64,000 nucleotides of DNA from CAIWHR01 sp039931775 (GCA_039931775.1 JBDTRG010000041.1:1-64000); one strand, 5' to 3'. Shown: positions 48,134-58,075, numbered from the stretch's first letter. Notes: generated from the sequence alone by a model not told the origin. A program made the numbers and translations.

Positions 48134-50605
48134 TCAATCGAGCGGCGGCGAATCCCGCTTCGGCGCATCGCGCCAGTAGCGAAGGTCGTGCGCCCGCTCC
48201 GCGCGCGGCTCGCGTGACGCGTCCGCCGCGAACTCGAACGTGAGCGCTCCGTCGTAATCGGAGCGGTAGCCACGAATGCCCGCGGCCTCGTACCGTGCGA
48301 CCACGTCGGGCCGCGGATGACCGAACCGGTTTCGGTAGCCGGACGTGTAGACCGCGATCCGCGGCGCGACGGCGGCGATGAACGCGGCGGTCGACGACGT
48401 CCGACTGCCGTGGTGCGGAACGACCAGGACATCGCTCTTCAGCAGCGCCGGATCATTGGCGACGAGCTCCAGTTCCCCGCGTGCCTCGAGGTCGCCCGTC
48501 AGCAACACGCTGCCGTGGCTCGAACCGATACGCACCACGCAGGAGAGGTCGTTCGGCTTCAAGCGCGCCATGTCGTAGTGCCTGGCGGCGGGCTGCAGCA
48601 CCTCGAAGCGCACCTCGTCCCAGGTCCACTGCTGACCGGCGACGCAACGAACGGAGTTTCCCCCGTCCGCCGTGTGGCGCAGTACGATCGCATGATCAGC
48701 GGGGAGCGAGGACGCGAGCCATTCCAAGGGTACCGTTTGCAGCAGCGTCAATGCTCCACCGCTGTGGTCAGCGTCCTGGTGGGTGACGATCATGCCGGAC
48801 AGGCGTCCGATGCCGGTAGCGCGAAGAAACGGCGCAACGATCCGCCCACCGGCGTCGGCTTCCTCCGAATACCGCGGACCGGTGTCGTAGAGCAGCGCGT
48901 GGCGGTGCGTCTCGACGACCACCGCCAGGCCCTGCCCCACGTCGAGCACGGTCATCCTGAACGCGCCTTCCGCTGGCGGCGGCGGGCGGATGACGAAGAG
49001 CGGAAGCATCGCGATGAAGCCGAGCGACCGCCCTGGAACGCCGCGCGGCGCGACGAGCAAGGCGACGCCGGCGAGTGAAACCGCCACGGCCCATCCGGGC
49101 GGAGCGTGTTGCTGCCAGGCCGCCGCCGGAAGCGCAGCGAGGACGTCGAGCGGAATCATCAGCGCGGCGAAGGCGGCGTGCGCCACCCACCACAACGCAT
49201 CGATCGGCACGACGATCGCGCACAGCGCCAGCGGAACGACGGCAAACGTTACGACCGGGATGGCGAGTGCATTGGCCAGAGGGGACACCAGCGAGACCTG
49301 CTGAAACAGCGCAAGCGTGCCAGGCACCAACGCCATCGTCACCACGGCCTGCGTGCGTGTGGCGGCCTTGAACATCCTCGCCATGCGGGTGGCGAAGGAT
49401 GGCGGCGCAGGCGAACTCAGGCGCCCGACCCCCGCATAAAGCAGCGCGCCCACCGCGCCGAAAGACAGCCAAAAGCCCGGAGTCAGCCCCGCCCAGGGAT
49501 CCCAGGCGAGCACGACGACGAGCGCCCAGAGCCAGACCACGCTGGCGCTTCCCGGACGCGCGACCACGAGGCCGACGGCCGCGACCATCAGCATCAGCAG
49601 CGTGCGCACGGCGGGAACCTGCGCGCCCGCGAGCAGGACGTAGGCGATGGCGAAGGCGACGCCGATCCCGGCCGCGATGCTGCGCGCCGGGATGCGCGTC
49701 GTCAGCGCGACGCTGCGCCTCGCGAGCGCGTAGGCGAGCCCGCCGGCGAGCGTCGCGAAAACGGTGACGTGGAGACCGGAGATGCTGATGAGATGCGAAA
49801 TCCCCGTGCGATTGAACACCCGCCATTGCGATTCGGGCACCGCACGCTGTTCGCCGATGGTCAGCGCCACGACGACGCCCGCGTAGCGGGCCTCCGGCAA
49901 CGCGGCCAGGATCCTCGCCCGGACGTTTTCCCGCGCGCGCTGGATGTAGTCCGACGCGCGCCCGGCGAAGGCGTCGATCCGGGCGTTGCGGTCGCTGCTG
50001 CGCACGGAGCCTGTCGCACGCAACCCGCTTTCGAGCATCCATGCCTCGACGTCGAAGCCGTGGGGATTGACCGTACCATGCGGGCGCTTCAGACGCACGA
50101 CCAGGCGCCATCGTTCGCCGGCCTCGATGGGAGGCGCCGGCTCGGTGGCGCCACCCTTCTGCATTTGCGCGTACCAGGCGAGCGACAGGCGCCCGGGGAC
50201 GATCGCCCCCGCGGATTCGATGCGCTCGATCGAGAAGGCGAAACGCGTGCCCCGCTCCGAAGGCTGTGGAAGATCGTCGACGACGCCGACGATCGCGATA
50301 TCGACACCCTCCCACTCCGATGGCAGCGAATCCGCCAAACGGATGTCCGCCCGCCATGCTGCGTATCCGAAGCCCAGCGCGCCGGCGGCCAATACGCCCA
50401 GCACGACGGCAGCGAAGCGCGCGCCGACGACTCGGCGGCCAGTCGTGTGCAGAGCCATTCCAACCGCGCCCACCAGCGCCGCGCCACCGAGCCAAGGTTC
50501 TGTCGCGGGCAGTGCAGGCTGCCACTGCAACAGCACAGCGCCGATCGCGAACGCCGCCAGCGCAAAGGGCAGCGATGACAAGGGGGCGTACGCGGTGGCG
50601 GGCAT
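48134..50605 (-). CDS. comEC: ComEC/Rec2 DNA internalisation channel
   Basis: An 823-residue membrane protein with three expected parts: an N-terminal DUF4131 region after two helices, a central polytopic competence domain (RTGISHLISISGLHVTV, GAQVPAVRTLLM) and a C-terminal metallo-beta-lactamase domain with HQDADHSGGALTLL and PHHGSRTSSTAAF. ComEC carries single-stranded DNA across the inner membrane in natural transformation. All domains are intact. No other com gene is in the window. Confidence 0.93.
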   Translation of the reverse strand: MPATAYAPLSSLPFALAAFAIGAVLLQWQPALPATEPWLGGAALVGAVGMALHTTGRRVVGARFAAVVLGVLAAGALGFGYAAWRADIRLADSLPSEWEGVDIAIVGVVDDLPQPSERGTRFAFSIERIESAGAIVPGRLSLAWYAQMQKGGATEPAPPIEAGERWRLVVRLKRPHGTVNPHGFDVEAWMLESGLRATGSVRSSDRNARIDAFAGRASDYIQRARENVRARILAALPEARYAGVVVALTIGEQRAVPESQWRVFNRTGISHLISISGLHVTVFATLAGGLAYALARRSVALTTRIPARSIAAGIGVAFAIAYVLLAGAQVPAVRTLLMLMVAAVGLVVARPGSASVVWLWALVVVLAWDPWAGLTPGFWLSFGAVGALLYAGVGRLSSPAPPSFATRMARMFKAATRTQAVVTMALVPGTLALFQQVSLVSPLANALAIPVVTFAVVPLALCAIVVPIDALWWVAHAAFAALMIPLDVLAALPAAAWQQHAPPGWAVAVSLAGVALLVAPRGVPGRSLGFIAMLPLFVIRPPPPAEGAFRMTVLDVGQGLAVVVETHRHALLYDTGPRYSEEADAGGRIVAPFLRATGIGRLSGMIVTHQDADHSGGALTLLQTVPLEWLASSLPADHAIVLRHTADGGNSVRCVAGQQWTWDEVRFEVLQPAARHYDMARLKPNDLSCVVRIGSSHGSVLLTGDLEARGELELVANDPALLKSDVLVVPHHGSRTSSTAAFIAAVAPRIAVYTSGYRNRFGHPRPDVVARYEAAGIRGYRSDYDGALTFEFAADASREPRAERAHDLRYWRDAPKRDSPPLD

Positions 50606-50803
50606 CGGTGCGCCCGCGCGCCAAGATCGTCAGGCGCTCATGATGCGATCCCCCGGACGAGCGGTGCGAGCGGCAACTCGCCGCGCAGGCATCTCGACAT
50701 TGCGCCGGAATCTCGCTGCCCGCCATCCGGCATACGGATGAGCCCGATTCGGCCTTATTCGATTCCGTCGAAGGCGACGCAGAGGCAACCCGCCTGCCGG
50801 CCG

Positions 50804-52066
50804 CTACGGTGACCCGCCGTAGCGCTGGAGAGTAAGATCCGACACATCGATCGCCGGACGACGATTTGACAGGATATCCGCCAGCACCTGGCCCGATCCC
50901 GCGGCCATCGTCCAGCCGAGCGTCCCGTGTCCGGTGTTGAGAAAGAGATTCGAGAATCGGGTGGCGCCGATGACCGGCGGACCGTCGGGGGTCATCGGTC
51001 GCAGTCCGGTCCAGAACGTGGCAGCGGCCACGTCGCCACCGCGCGGAAAGAGATCGGTCACCACGTGGTCGAGGGTGGCGCGTCGCGCGGCGCGTAGCGT
51101 GAGATCGTAACCCCCGAGCTCGGCGGTTCCGCCGACGCGAATGCGCTCGCCGAGCCGCGTCACCGCGACCTTGTAGGTCTCGTCCATCACCGTGGATTCG
51201 GGCGCCCCGGCCGGATCGACGATCGGCACCGTGAGCGAATATCCCTTGACCGGGTAGACGGGAACCGAAATGCCCAACGGCTTCAACAGCAGCGGCGAAT
51301 AGCTGCCAAGCGCGACCACGTACGCGTCCGCGTGGACGGTTCCTGCTTCGAGGGTGACGCCGCTCACGTGGCCACCCTCGGACTGCAACGCGCGAATCGT
51401 CGTGCCATAGCGGAATTCGACGCCCAGTTGTCCGGCCAGTTGAGCGAGGCCCTGCGTGAACTTGAAACAGTCGCCGGTCTCGTCACCTGGCAGCCGCAAT
51501 CCGCCGGCGATCTTGTGTTGGACCTGCGCCAATGCCGGCTCCACGCGGATGCAGGCCTCGCGATCGAGCAGCTCGAAGGGCACGCCGAAGCGCTCGAGGA
51601 TCGCCATGTCCGCCGACGCGCCGTCGACCTGCTGTTGCGTCCGGAAGAGCTGCAGCGTTCCCTGCGTGCGCTCGTCGTAACGGATGCCGGTTTCTTCGCG
51701 CAACTGCTGTAAACAGGCGCGACTGTATTGCGCGAGGCGAAGCATCCGGTTCTTGTTCAACGTATAGCGCGCTTCCGTGCAGTTGCCGAGGAGGCGCAAG
51801 CCCCAGACCCACATCGCCGGGTCGAGCACGGGCCAGATCACGAGCGGCCGATTCTTCATGAACAGCCACTTGACCGCCTTGAACGGAAGGCCGGGCGCCG
51901 CCCAGGGAGCCGAGTAGCCCGGCGAAACTTCGCCTGCGTTGGCAAAGCTCGTCTCGAGCGCGGCGCCCTCCTGGCGATCGACGACCGTGACTTCGTGACC
52001 TGCCTTGGCGAGGTAGTAGGCCGTCGTCACGCCGATGACGCCACTGCCGAGGACCGCTACCTTCAC
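50804..52066 (-). CDS. dadA: D-amino acid dehydrogenase
   Basis: A 420-residue FAD-dependent oxidoreductase. It has GSGVIGVTTAYYLAKAGHEVTVVDRQ for FAD, the DadA-typical SFANAGEVSPGYSAPWAAPG, and a C-terminal GLRPMTPDGPPVIG and NTGHGTLGWTMAAGSG. It deaminates D-amino acids to 2-oxoacids, feeding electrons to the membrane chain. No alanine racemase is adjacent. The 198-bp gap downstream (50606-50803) shows nothing that I can recognise. Confidence 0.93.
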   Translation of the reverse strand: MKVAVLGSGVIGVTTAYYLAKAGHEVTVVDRQEGAALETSFANAGEVSPGYSAPWAAPGLPFKAVKWLFMKNRPLVIWPVLDPAMWVWGLRLLGNCTEARYTLNKNRMLRLAQYSRACLQQLREETGIRYDERTQGTLQLFRTQQQVDGASADMAILERFGVPFELLDREACIRVEPALAQVQHKIAGGLRLPGDETGDCFKFTQGLAQLAGQLGVEFRYGTTIRALQSEGGHVSGVTLEAGTVHADAYVVALGSYSPLLLKPLGISVPVYPVKGYSLTVPIVDPAGAPESTVMDETYKVAVTRLGERIRVGGTAELGGYDLTLRAARRATLDHVVTDLFPRGGDVAAATFWTGLRPMTPDGPPVIGATRFSNLFLNTGHGTLGWTMAAGSGQVLADILSNRRPAIDVSDLTLQRYGGSP

Positions 52067-52109
52067 GCGGGCTCCAGGCAGGAATCGTCACCGGAGACGA
52101 CCGACGTGC

Positions 52110-52541
52110 TCACGCGCCTTTCGGCCACAGGACCATCTGCGTGCATCGGAACAGCGCGATGGCTTTTCCATCAGTGTGCCGGCTCACCGTCGCGTCCCAG
52201 ACCTGCGTGTTCTTCCCGAGGTGAGCCGGCTTCGCGACGCACGCGATCGTCCCCTCGCGCGCCGTGCCGAGGAAGTTGGTCTTCAGCTCGACCGTCGTGA
52301 AATTCTCGGCCCCATTCGGCAGGTGCGCGATGCAGCCGTAACCGCAGGCTGTGTCGGCGAGTGCGATCACCGTCGCCGCGTGCAGGAATCCGTTCGGCGC
52401 GAGGAGCTCGGGCCGGATGTCGATTTCGGCGACCAGCAATCCCTGTTCGATCGCCATCACGCGAAAACCGAGGAGCCCCGGCAGGCGGCCCTTGCCGCGT
52501 GCGTTCATCTGTTCGAGCGTTACTCCCGGACGCAATGACAT
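52110..52541 (-). CDS. PaaI-family hotdog thioesterase
   Basis: A 143-residue hotdog protein with PNGFLHAATVIALADTACGYG, in which the motif (N)GxxHxxxxxxLAD carries the catalytic Asp, and VELKTNFLGTAREG. It probably cleaves small aryl- or acyl-CoA esters. It lies 43 bp upstream of dadA and 49 bp downstream of alaS on the same strand. Confidence 0.86.
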   Translation of the reverse strand: MSLRPGVTLEQMNARGKGRLPGLLGFRVMAIEQGLLVAEIDIRPELLAPNGFLHAATVIALADTACGYGCIAHLPNGAENFTTVELKTNFLGTAREGTIACVAKPAHLGKNTQVWDATVSRHTDGKAIALFRCTQMVLWPKGA

Positions 52542-52590
52542 GGGGACTCCTTCCGTAAAACGCGACGACGTCCAGTGGCGCGAAAGCGCC

Positions 52591-55212
52591 CTACGGCAGG
52601 CGCGCTTCGACCCAGGCTGCGACCGAAGCGAGCGCCGCCGGCAGGCCGTCTGGATTGGTACCGCCCGCCTGCGCCATGTCGGGCCGCCCGCCCCCTTTGC
52701 CGCCCACCTGCTGGGCGACGTGGTTGACGAGCTCGCCGGCCTTCACCTTCGCCGTGAGGTCGGCGGTCACGCCGGCGATCAGCGTGACGCGGCCGTCGGC
52801 GATCGACGAAAGCACGATCGCGGCGCTGCCGAGCTTGTCCTTCAGCTTGTCCATCGTCTCGCGCAACGTCTTGACGTCGGCACCGTCTAACGCCGCCGCG
52901 AGCACCTTGGCGCCCTTGACGTCGACGGCGCTGCCCGCGAGGTCGTCGCCGGCGCTTGCCGCGAGCTTCGCCTTCATCTTCGCGAGTTCGCGTTCCGCCG
53001 TTTTCGCAGTCTCGATCAGCTGCGCGATCTTCGTCTCGATCTCCGCCGGCGGCGCCTTCAATGCCGCCGCGGTCGAGACGATCGTGGCTTCCTGCGCCTG
53101 CACCCACGCGAGAGCGTTGTCGCCGGTGACGGCCTCGACGCGGCGGATGCCGGCGGCCACACCCGCTTCGGCGACGATCTTGAAGAACCCGATGTCACCG
53201 GTGCGCTCGACGTGCGTGCCGCCGCAGAGTTCCCGCGAACTGCCGATGTCGAGCACGCGCACCTCGTCGCCGTACTTTTCGCCGAACAGCATCATCGCGC
53301 CGGTTTTCTGCGCCGCGTCGATCCCCATCACGCGCGCCTCGGTCGGTGCATTGCGCAGGATCTCGTTGTTGACGATCGATTCGACGCGGCGGATGTCGTC
53401 GTCGGTCATCGGCGCGTCGTGCGCGAAGTCGAAGCGCGTCTTGTCGGGGTCGACCAAGGAGCCCTTCTGCTGGACGTGCGCGCCGAGCACGTCGCGCAGC
53501 GCCTTGTGCATCAGATGCGTGGCCGAGTGGTTGCGCATGGTCCGCGCGCGCGCCGCGTGGTCGACGCCGGCGGCGACGACATCGCCGACGTTGAGCTCGC
53601 CGGTGGTGACCACACCGTGATGGCCATAGACCTCCGGCTGGATCTTCTGCGTGTCCTCGACGGTGAACAGAGTCAGGCAGGAGCCGCCCTTCGTCAGCTC
53701 GCCGCGGTCGCCGACCTGGCCACCCGACTCCGCGTAGAACGGCGTTTCGTGCAAGACCACGACGCCGCGCTCGCCCGCGGCTAGCGACGCGACGGGCGCT
53801 CCGTCCTTGTAGAGCGCGGTGACGCGGCCTTCGACGGACAGCGTGTCGTAGCCGCGAAACGCGCTTTTCGGCCCCGTGTATTCGAGCTTGGCGCCCGACT
53901 TGAACTGGCTCGCCGCACGCGCGCGCTCGCGCTGCCGGTTCATCGCCGTGTCGAAGCCCGCCTCGTCGACGGTGACGCCGCGTTCGCGACAGACGTCGGC
54001 GGTCAGGTCGAGCGGAAAACCGAACGTATCGTAGAGCGTGAAGGCGGTCTCGCCGTCCAGCGTCTTGCGCCCTCCATCGAGCGCCTGCTCAAGCATCTTC
54101 ATGCCATTCTCGATCGTTTCGCCAAAGCGCTCCTCTTCCTGCTTCAGCACTGCGGCGACGCGAACCTTGTCGCGCCGGAGCTCCGGATAGGCCGCGCCCA
54201 TCGCACGATCGAGATCCTCGACCAGACTGTGAAAGAACGGTTCCCTCTGCCCGAGCTGATAGCCGTGGCGGATCGCGCGCCGGATGATCCGCCGCAGCAC
54301 GTAGCCGCGGCCCTCGCTGCCGGGAATCACGCCGTCGACGATCAGGAACGAGCACGCGCGGATGTGGTCGGCGATCACGCGAAGGCTGGGTGCAAGAAAA
54401 TCCTTGGCGCCGGTCTCCCGGACCGCCGCGCGAATGAGATCCTGAAAGAGATCGATCTCGTAGTTCGAGTGCACGTGCTGCAGCACCGCGGCGAGGCGCT
54501 CGAGGCCCATCCCCGTATCCACCGACGGCTTGGGCAGCGGATTCATCATGCCCTTGTCGTCGCGGTTGAACTGCATGAACACGAGGTTCCAGATCTCGAT
54601 GTAGCGGTCGCCCTCCGACTCCGCGGATCCGGGCGGACCGCCCCGGACTTCGGGACCGTGGTCGTAGAAGATTTCCGAGCAGGGCCCGCAGGGCCCCGTA
54701 TCCGCCATCTGCCAGAAGTTGTCGCTGGCGTACTTGGCGCCTTTGTTGTCGCCGATCCGCACGCAGCGTTCTGCGGGAATGCCGATGTCCTTGGTCCAGA
54801 GGTCGTACGCCTCGTCGTCGTCGATGTAGACCGTGGTCCAGAGCTTCTCCGGGGCAAGGCCGTACACCTTGGTGAGGAGCTCCCACGCGTAGCGGATCGC
54901 GTCGCGCTTGAAATAGTCGCCGAAACTGAAGTTGCCCAGCATCTCGAAAAACGTGTGGTGCCGCGCTGTGTAGCCGACGTTGTCGAGATCGTTGTGCTTT
55001 CCGCCGGCGCGCACGCAACGCTGCGCCGTCGTTGCGCGGGTGTAGGCGCGCTTGTCTTCGCCCAAGAACACGTCCTTGAACTGGACCATACCGGAATTGA
55101 CGAAGAGCAGCGTCGGGTCGTTGCCCGGCACGAGCGATGAGGATGGCACGATCGTGTGGCCGCGCTCTTCGAAAAAGGCGAGGAAACGGCTGCGGATGTC
55201 TGCGGCTTTCAT
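52591..55212 (-). CDS. alaS: alanyl-tRNA synthetase
   Basis: An 873-residue AlaRS with intact domain order: class II catalytic core (RHHTFFEMLGNFSFGDYFK, TGMGLERLAAVLQ), tRNA recognition helices, editing domain with SATHLMHKAL (HxxxH) and CGGTHVERTGDIG (Cys and His), and a C-Ala domain with KGGGRPDMAQAGG. It charges tRNA-Ala and clears Ser/Gly errors. A dyad overlaps its likely promoter. It lies apart from recX because three other genes intervene. Confidence 0.97.
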   Translation of the reverse strand: MKAADIRSRFLAFFEERGHTIVPSSSLVPGNDPTLLFVNSGMVQFKDVFLGEDKRAYTRATTAQRCVRAGGKHNDLDNVGYTARHHTFFEMLGNFSFGDYFKRDAIRYAWELLTKVYGLAPEKLWTTVYIDDDEAYDLWTKDIGIPAERCVRIGDNKGAKYASDNFWQMADTGPCGPCSEIFYDHGPEVRGGPPGSAESEGDRYIEIWNLVFMQFNRDDKGMMNPLPKPSVDTGMGLERLAAVLQHVHSNYEIDLFQDLIRAAVRETGAKDFLAPSLRVIADHIRACSFLIVDGVIPGSEGRGYVLRRIIRRAIRHGYQLGQREPFFHSLVEDLDRAMGAAYPELRRDKVRVAAVLKQEEERFGETIENGMKMLEQALDGGRKTLDGETAFTLYDTFGFPLDLTADVCRERGVTVDEAGFDTAMNRQRERARAASQFKSGAKLEYTGPKSAFRGYDTLSVEGRVTALYKDGAPVASLAAGERGVVVLHETPFYAESGGQVGDRGELTKGGSCLTLFTVEDTQKIQPEVYGHHGVVTTGELNVGDVVAAGVDHAARARTMRNHSATHLMHKALRDVLGAHVQQKGSLVDPDKTRFDFAHDAPMTDDDIRRVESIVNNEILRNAPTEARVMGIDAAQKTGAMMLFGEKYGDEVRVLDIGSSRELCGGTHVERTGDIGFFKIVAEAGVAAGIRRVEAVTGDNALAWVQAQEATIVSTAAALKAPPAEIETKIAQLIETAKTAERELAKMKAKLAASAGDDLAGSAVDVKGAKVLAAALDGADVKTLRETMDKLKDKLGSAAIVLSSIADGRVTLIAGVTADLTAKVKAGELVNHVAQQVGGKGGGRPDMAQAGGTNPDGLPAALASVAAWVEARLP

Positions 55213-55230
55213 GGCGAGCGCTTTTGGGTC

Positions 55231-55249
55231 TCCGCGTATCGTGCGCGGA
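55231..55249. promoter_or_regulatory. inverted repeat TCCGCG-N7-CGCGGA at the alaS promoter
   Basis: A perfect 6-bp dyad 18 bp upstream of the alaS ATG. On the minus strand TTGCAA (55255-55260) lies just upstream as a possible -35, and the dyad covers the -10 region. E. coli AlaRS is known to repress its own gene by binding a palindrome around the start site, so this is a candidate for the same control. Confidence 0.4.
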
Positions 55250-55327
55250 TGGGTATTTGCAAAGCCACTGATTTTACGCGGCTTTGGTGCCGGTCGCCAT
55301 CCAGCGAACGCGGCGGCGGCGCGCCGT

Positions 55328-56407
55328 TCATGGGCGCGCGGCGAATCCCTCTGCGGCGAGGTGGGCGAGCGATGCGAGGTCGAACTTGCCGAGGTCGAGC
55401 AACGGCAGGAGGTCGTTGTCCGCCGCGAGCGGTCGGCCCCAAAGCGCGGACAGGACTTCGACGCAGGCGTCGGTCAGTGGGACCTGCACGCGGGCGATCC
55501 GCGCGACCGTGGAGGTAAAGACCAACCCGAACGGGACGTCCTCGAGGACGAACCGCGTATCGAGGGTCGTCGGCCCCGGGGGCCCGCCGCGGCGCGCGTG
55601 CAGCAGCGCCGCCTGTTCCGAAAGAGGCACATCGGGCAGGTCGAACGAATGCTCGAAGTGCTGCTCAATCGAACGTACGTGAAGGCCGAACGCCGCGGCA
55701 ACCGCGCGACGCTCGGCGTCGAGACCGTCGATCAGGCGCGCGACGGCCGGCGTCAGGTGGCGGTACTGCGGCCACGGCTCGCCGAGCTCGATGCGAGTGA
55801 GGTTACCGAGGACGAGTCCCGCGTGCGCAACCGGGTTGATGTTGACGAGCGCGATCGCAAGGGCGTTCGCCCCGAGATCGAAGCGATCGCCAAACAGGGA
55901 CCGGCAAACGTCGATCGCGCGTTCGTTCGCGGACACCGGGATCGCGGCGACGTCGAGCCGCGCGCGCAGCACGTTGATGGTGACGGCGGTCTCGCCGCTC
56001 TTGCGCGCGGTCAGCACGGTGGTGCCGAAACAGGCGATCGCCGGACGCGCGCCGCGCGCGGCGACGAGTTTCGACAGGTAGAGCGGCGAGAGCGACAGCG
56101 CACCGCTGACGATCACCATGTGCTGCGCGCCGAGATGAGGCGCCAGCGCGTCCATCACGGCGCGGTGCCCGTTGGCCGGAACGGCCACCAGCACGACGTC
56201 GTATCCAGCGATCTCCGAAAGGTCGGTGATCACGCTCGGATGCGCTTGGCCGGCAACGACGCCGGTGTAGTCGAGGACACCGCGCTGCGCCAACGCACGG
56301 GTGCCGCGTCCGGAGGGCGACCACACCGCCGTCCGATGGCCGGCGGCGTCGAGGAACGCGGCACTGCCGAGCGCGATCGCGCCGGCGCCGACGATCGCTA
56401 CGTTCAT
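55328..56407 (-). CDS. opine (octopine/nopaline) dehydrogenase family protein
   Basis: A 359-residue NAD(P)-dependent enzyme. The N-terminal Rossmann domain is VAIVGAGAIALGSAAFL, and the C-terminal helical domain contains NINPVAHAG, corresponding to the NxxxHP catalytic His/Asp region of octopine and nopaline dehydrogenases (here Ala follows His). These enzymes join or split an amino acid and a 2-oxoacid. It lies 52 bp after a Bug-type receptor gene, so the pair may handle an imported opine-like acid. Confidence 0.82.
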   Translation of the reverse strand: MNVAIVGAGAIALGSAAFLDAAGHRTAVWSPSGRGTRALAQRGVLDYTGVVAGQAHPSVITDLSEIAGYDVVLVAVPANGHRAVMDALAPHLGAQHMVIVSGALSLSPLYLSKLVAARGARPAIACFGTTVLTARKSGETAVTINVLRARLDVAAIPVSANERAIDVCRSLFGDRFDLGANALAIALVNINPVAHAGLVLGNLTRIELGEPWPQYRHLTPAVARLIDGLDAERRAVAAAFGLHVRSIEQHFEHSFDLPDVPLSEQAALLHARRGGPPGPTTLDTRFVLEDVPFGLVFTSTVARIARVQVPLTDACVEVLSALWGRPLAADNDLLPLLDLGKFDLASLAHLAAEGFAARP

Positions 56408-56459
56408 GGCGCGACGCCTGCGCGGGGTCCGCGATCCCTCTCGCCAAGTTGATTGGCCG

Positions 56460-57428
56460 TCATTCGGGCTTGATCCCGGCAGCCGCGATGATCTTCGCCC
56501 AGCGTTCGATGTCGCCCTGGACGAACTGCGTGAACGACTCCGGTGTGCCGCCCACCGGCTCGGCGCCGAGCGTGGCGAGCTTCTCCCTGACCTCGGGCGA
56601 CGCCAGCGCCTTGTTGAAGTCCGCGGACAGTCGGGCGACGACGGCCGGCGGCGTGCCGGCCGGAGCCGCGATGCCGATCCACACGGCGACGTCGAGTTGC
56701 GGCACGCCTTCCTCGGCGAACGTCGGAGCCGACGGAAAGAGCGGCGAGCGCTTCTTCGAGGTGACGGCGAGCGCCTTCAGTCGATTCGTCGACGTGTACG
56801 GCTGCGCGGAGGCGGTTGTCGTGAACATCGTCTGCACCTGGCCGCCGAGCATGTCGGTGAACGCAGGGGCAGCACCTTTGTACGGCACGTGCGTGAGGTT
56901 CGCGCCCGTGGCCGCCTTCAACAGCTCGAGCGTCAGATGCGTATACGTTCCGTTTCCGGTCGACGCGGTGTTCACCTTTCCGGGATTCGCCTTGGCGTAG
57001 GCGAGGAGTTCCTTGGCGTTCGCCACCGGCAATGCAGGCACCGCGAGAAGTACTAGCGGAGCGTCGGCGAGGTGCACGACATGAGTAAAGTCCTTCATCG
57101 GACCATAGCCGACGTTGGCGCGCAGCGACGGCTCGATCGCCATCTGTGCGCCGGTAGAAAGCAGGAGCGTGTACCCATCGGGCGCCGCGCGCGCGACCTC
57201 CTGAGTCGCGATCTGTCCCCCGGCGCCAGCCTTGTTTTCGACGACGACCGGTTGGCCGAGCGATTCGCTCACTTTCTGCGCGAACATCCGCCCGATGACA
57301 TCCTGCGAGCCACCCGGCGTGAAGGGAACGATCAGCCGGACGGGTTTCGACGGCCACGGCTGCGCGCCGGCTGTCGGTACGGTCGCAGCGAAGAGGAGTG
57401 CACAACACAGCGCTGAAATTCGATTCAT
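56460..57428 (-). CDS. Bug-type tripartite tricarboxylate transporter receptor
   Basis: A 322-residue receptor with signal peptide ending TAGAQP and the family start WPSKPVRLIVPFTPGGSQDVIGRM. VVENKAGAGGQIATQEVARAAPDGYTLLL and HVPYKGAAPAFTDMLGGQV are diagnostic. Bug receptors bind carboxylates with a bound-water network; most in Burkholderiales lack adjacent TctAB genes, as here. The start at 57428 gives the normal length; upstream in-frame codons lack a signal sequence. Confidence 0.92.
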   Translation of the reverse strand: MNRISALCCALLFAATVPTAGAQPWPSKPVRLIVPFTPGGSQDVIGRMFAQKVSESLGQPVVVENKAGAGGQIATQEVARAAPDGYTLLLSTGAQMAIEPSLRANVGYGPMKDFTHVVHLADAPLVLLAVPALPVANAKELLAYAKANPGKVNTASTGNGTYTHLTLELLKAATGANLTHVPYKGAAPAFTDMLGGQVQTMFTTTASAQPYTSTNRLKALAVTSKKRSPLFPSAPTFAEEGVPQLDVAVWIGIAAPAGTPPAVVARLSADFNKALASPEVREKLATLGAEPVGGTPESFTQFVQGDIERWAKIIAAAGIKPE

Positions 57429-57637
57429 TGAAGGGCGATCCCGGGACGAGGAGGAGCGCGCGGAGCGCGCGCGCCTGCGTGGATTCTGCGGCGCGGCGGA
57501 ACATCCGGCAAGCGGTCTCACGGATGTCGACATCGCGGCAACAATCCTATACTACGGGTGAAGCGTCAGCCGCGCCCGATTCCGGTGAAAGGCGGCGCTC
57601 AACGCCACTGTTATCGTGCCACCTGTCGAGGAGATGA

Positions 57638-58075
57638 ATGATGAGCGAAGGAAAAACCTACAAGGGCAGCTGTTTTTGTGGTGCCGTTCAGTTCACGGTC
57701 AGCGGCGAACCGGCCGGCATGGGCTATTGCCATTGCGAGTCGTGCCGCACCTGGTCGGCGGGTCCCGTCAACGCCTTCACGCTTTGGAAGCCCGAAGCGG
57801 TGAAGTTCACGCGCGGTGCGGACAACGTGGGCACCTACAACAAGACCCCGGGCAGCTCCCGCAAGTGGTGCAAGACGTGCGGCGGCCACATCATGACCGA
57901 CCATCCCGGCATGGGGCTCACCGACGTGTACGCGGCGGTCATTCCGGACTTCCCGTACAAGGCAGGCATCCACGTCCACTATCAGGAAACGAAACTGCGC
58001 ATCAAGGACGGTTTGCCGAAGATGAAGGACGTTCCCAAGGAAATGGGCGGCTCGGGCGCGAGCGTGGCCGAATAG
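57638..58075 (+). CDS. GFA/CENP-V family zinc protein
   Basis: A 145-residue GFA-fold protein with three Cys clusters: CFCGAV, CHCESCRTWSAG and CKTCGGH. They supply the structural and second zinc sites of the glutathione-dependent formaldehyde-activating enzyme family. Most members are not proven formaldehyde enzymes. GAGGAG precedes two adjacent ATG codons, either of which could start it. It is divergent from the Bug-type gene and convergent with recX. Confidence 0.87.
   Translation: MMSEGKTYKGSCFCGAVQFTVSGEPAGMGYCHCESCRTWSAGPVNAFTLWKPEAVKFTRGADNVGTYNKTPGSSRKWCKTCGGHIMTDHPGMGLTDVYAAVIPDFPYKAGIHVHYQETKLRIKDGLPKMKDVPKEMGGSGASVAE

Noticed and set aside
48768..50726. Long minus-strand frame parallel to comEC
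   Set aside because: It is a shifted reading of comEC without ComEC motifs; the in-frame protein has all three expected domains.
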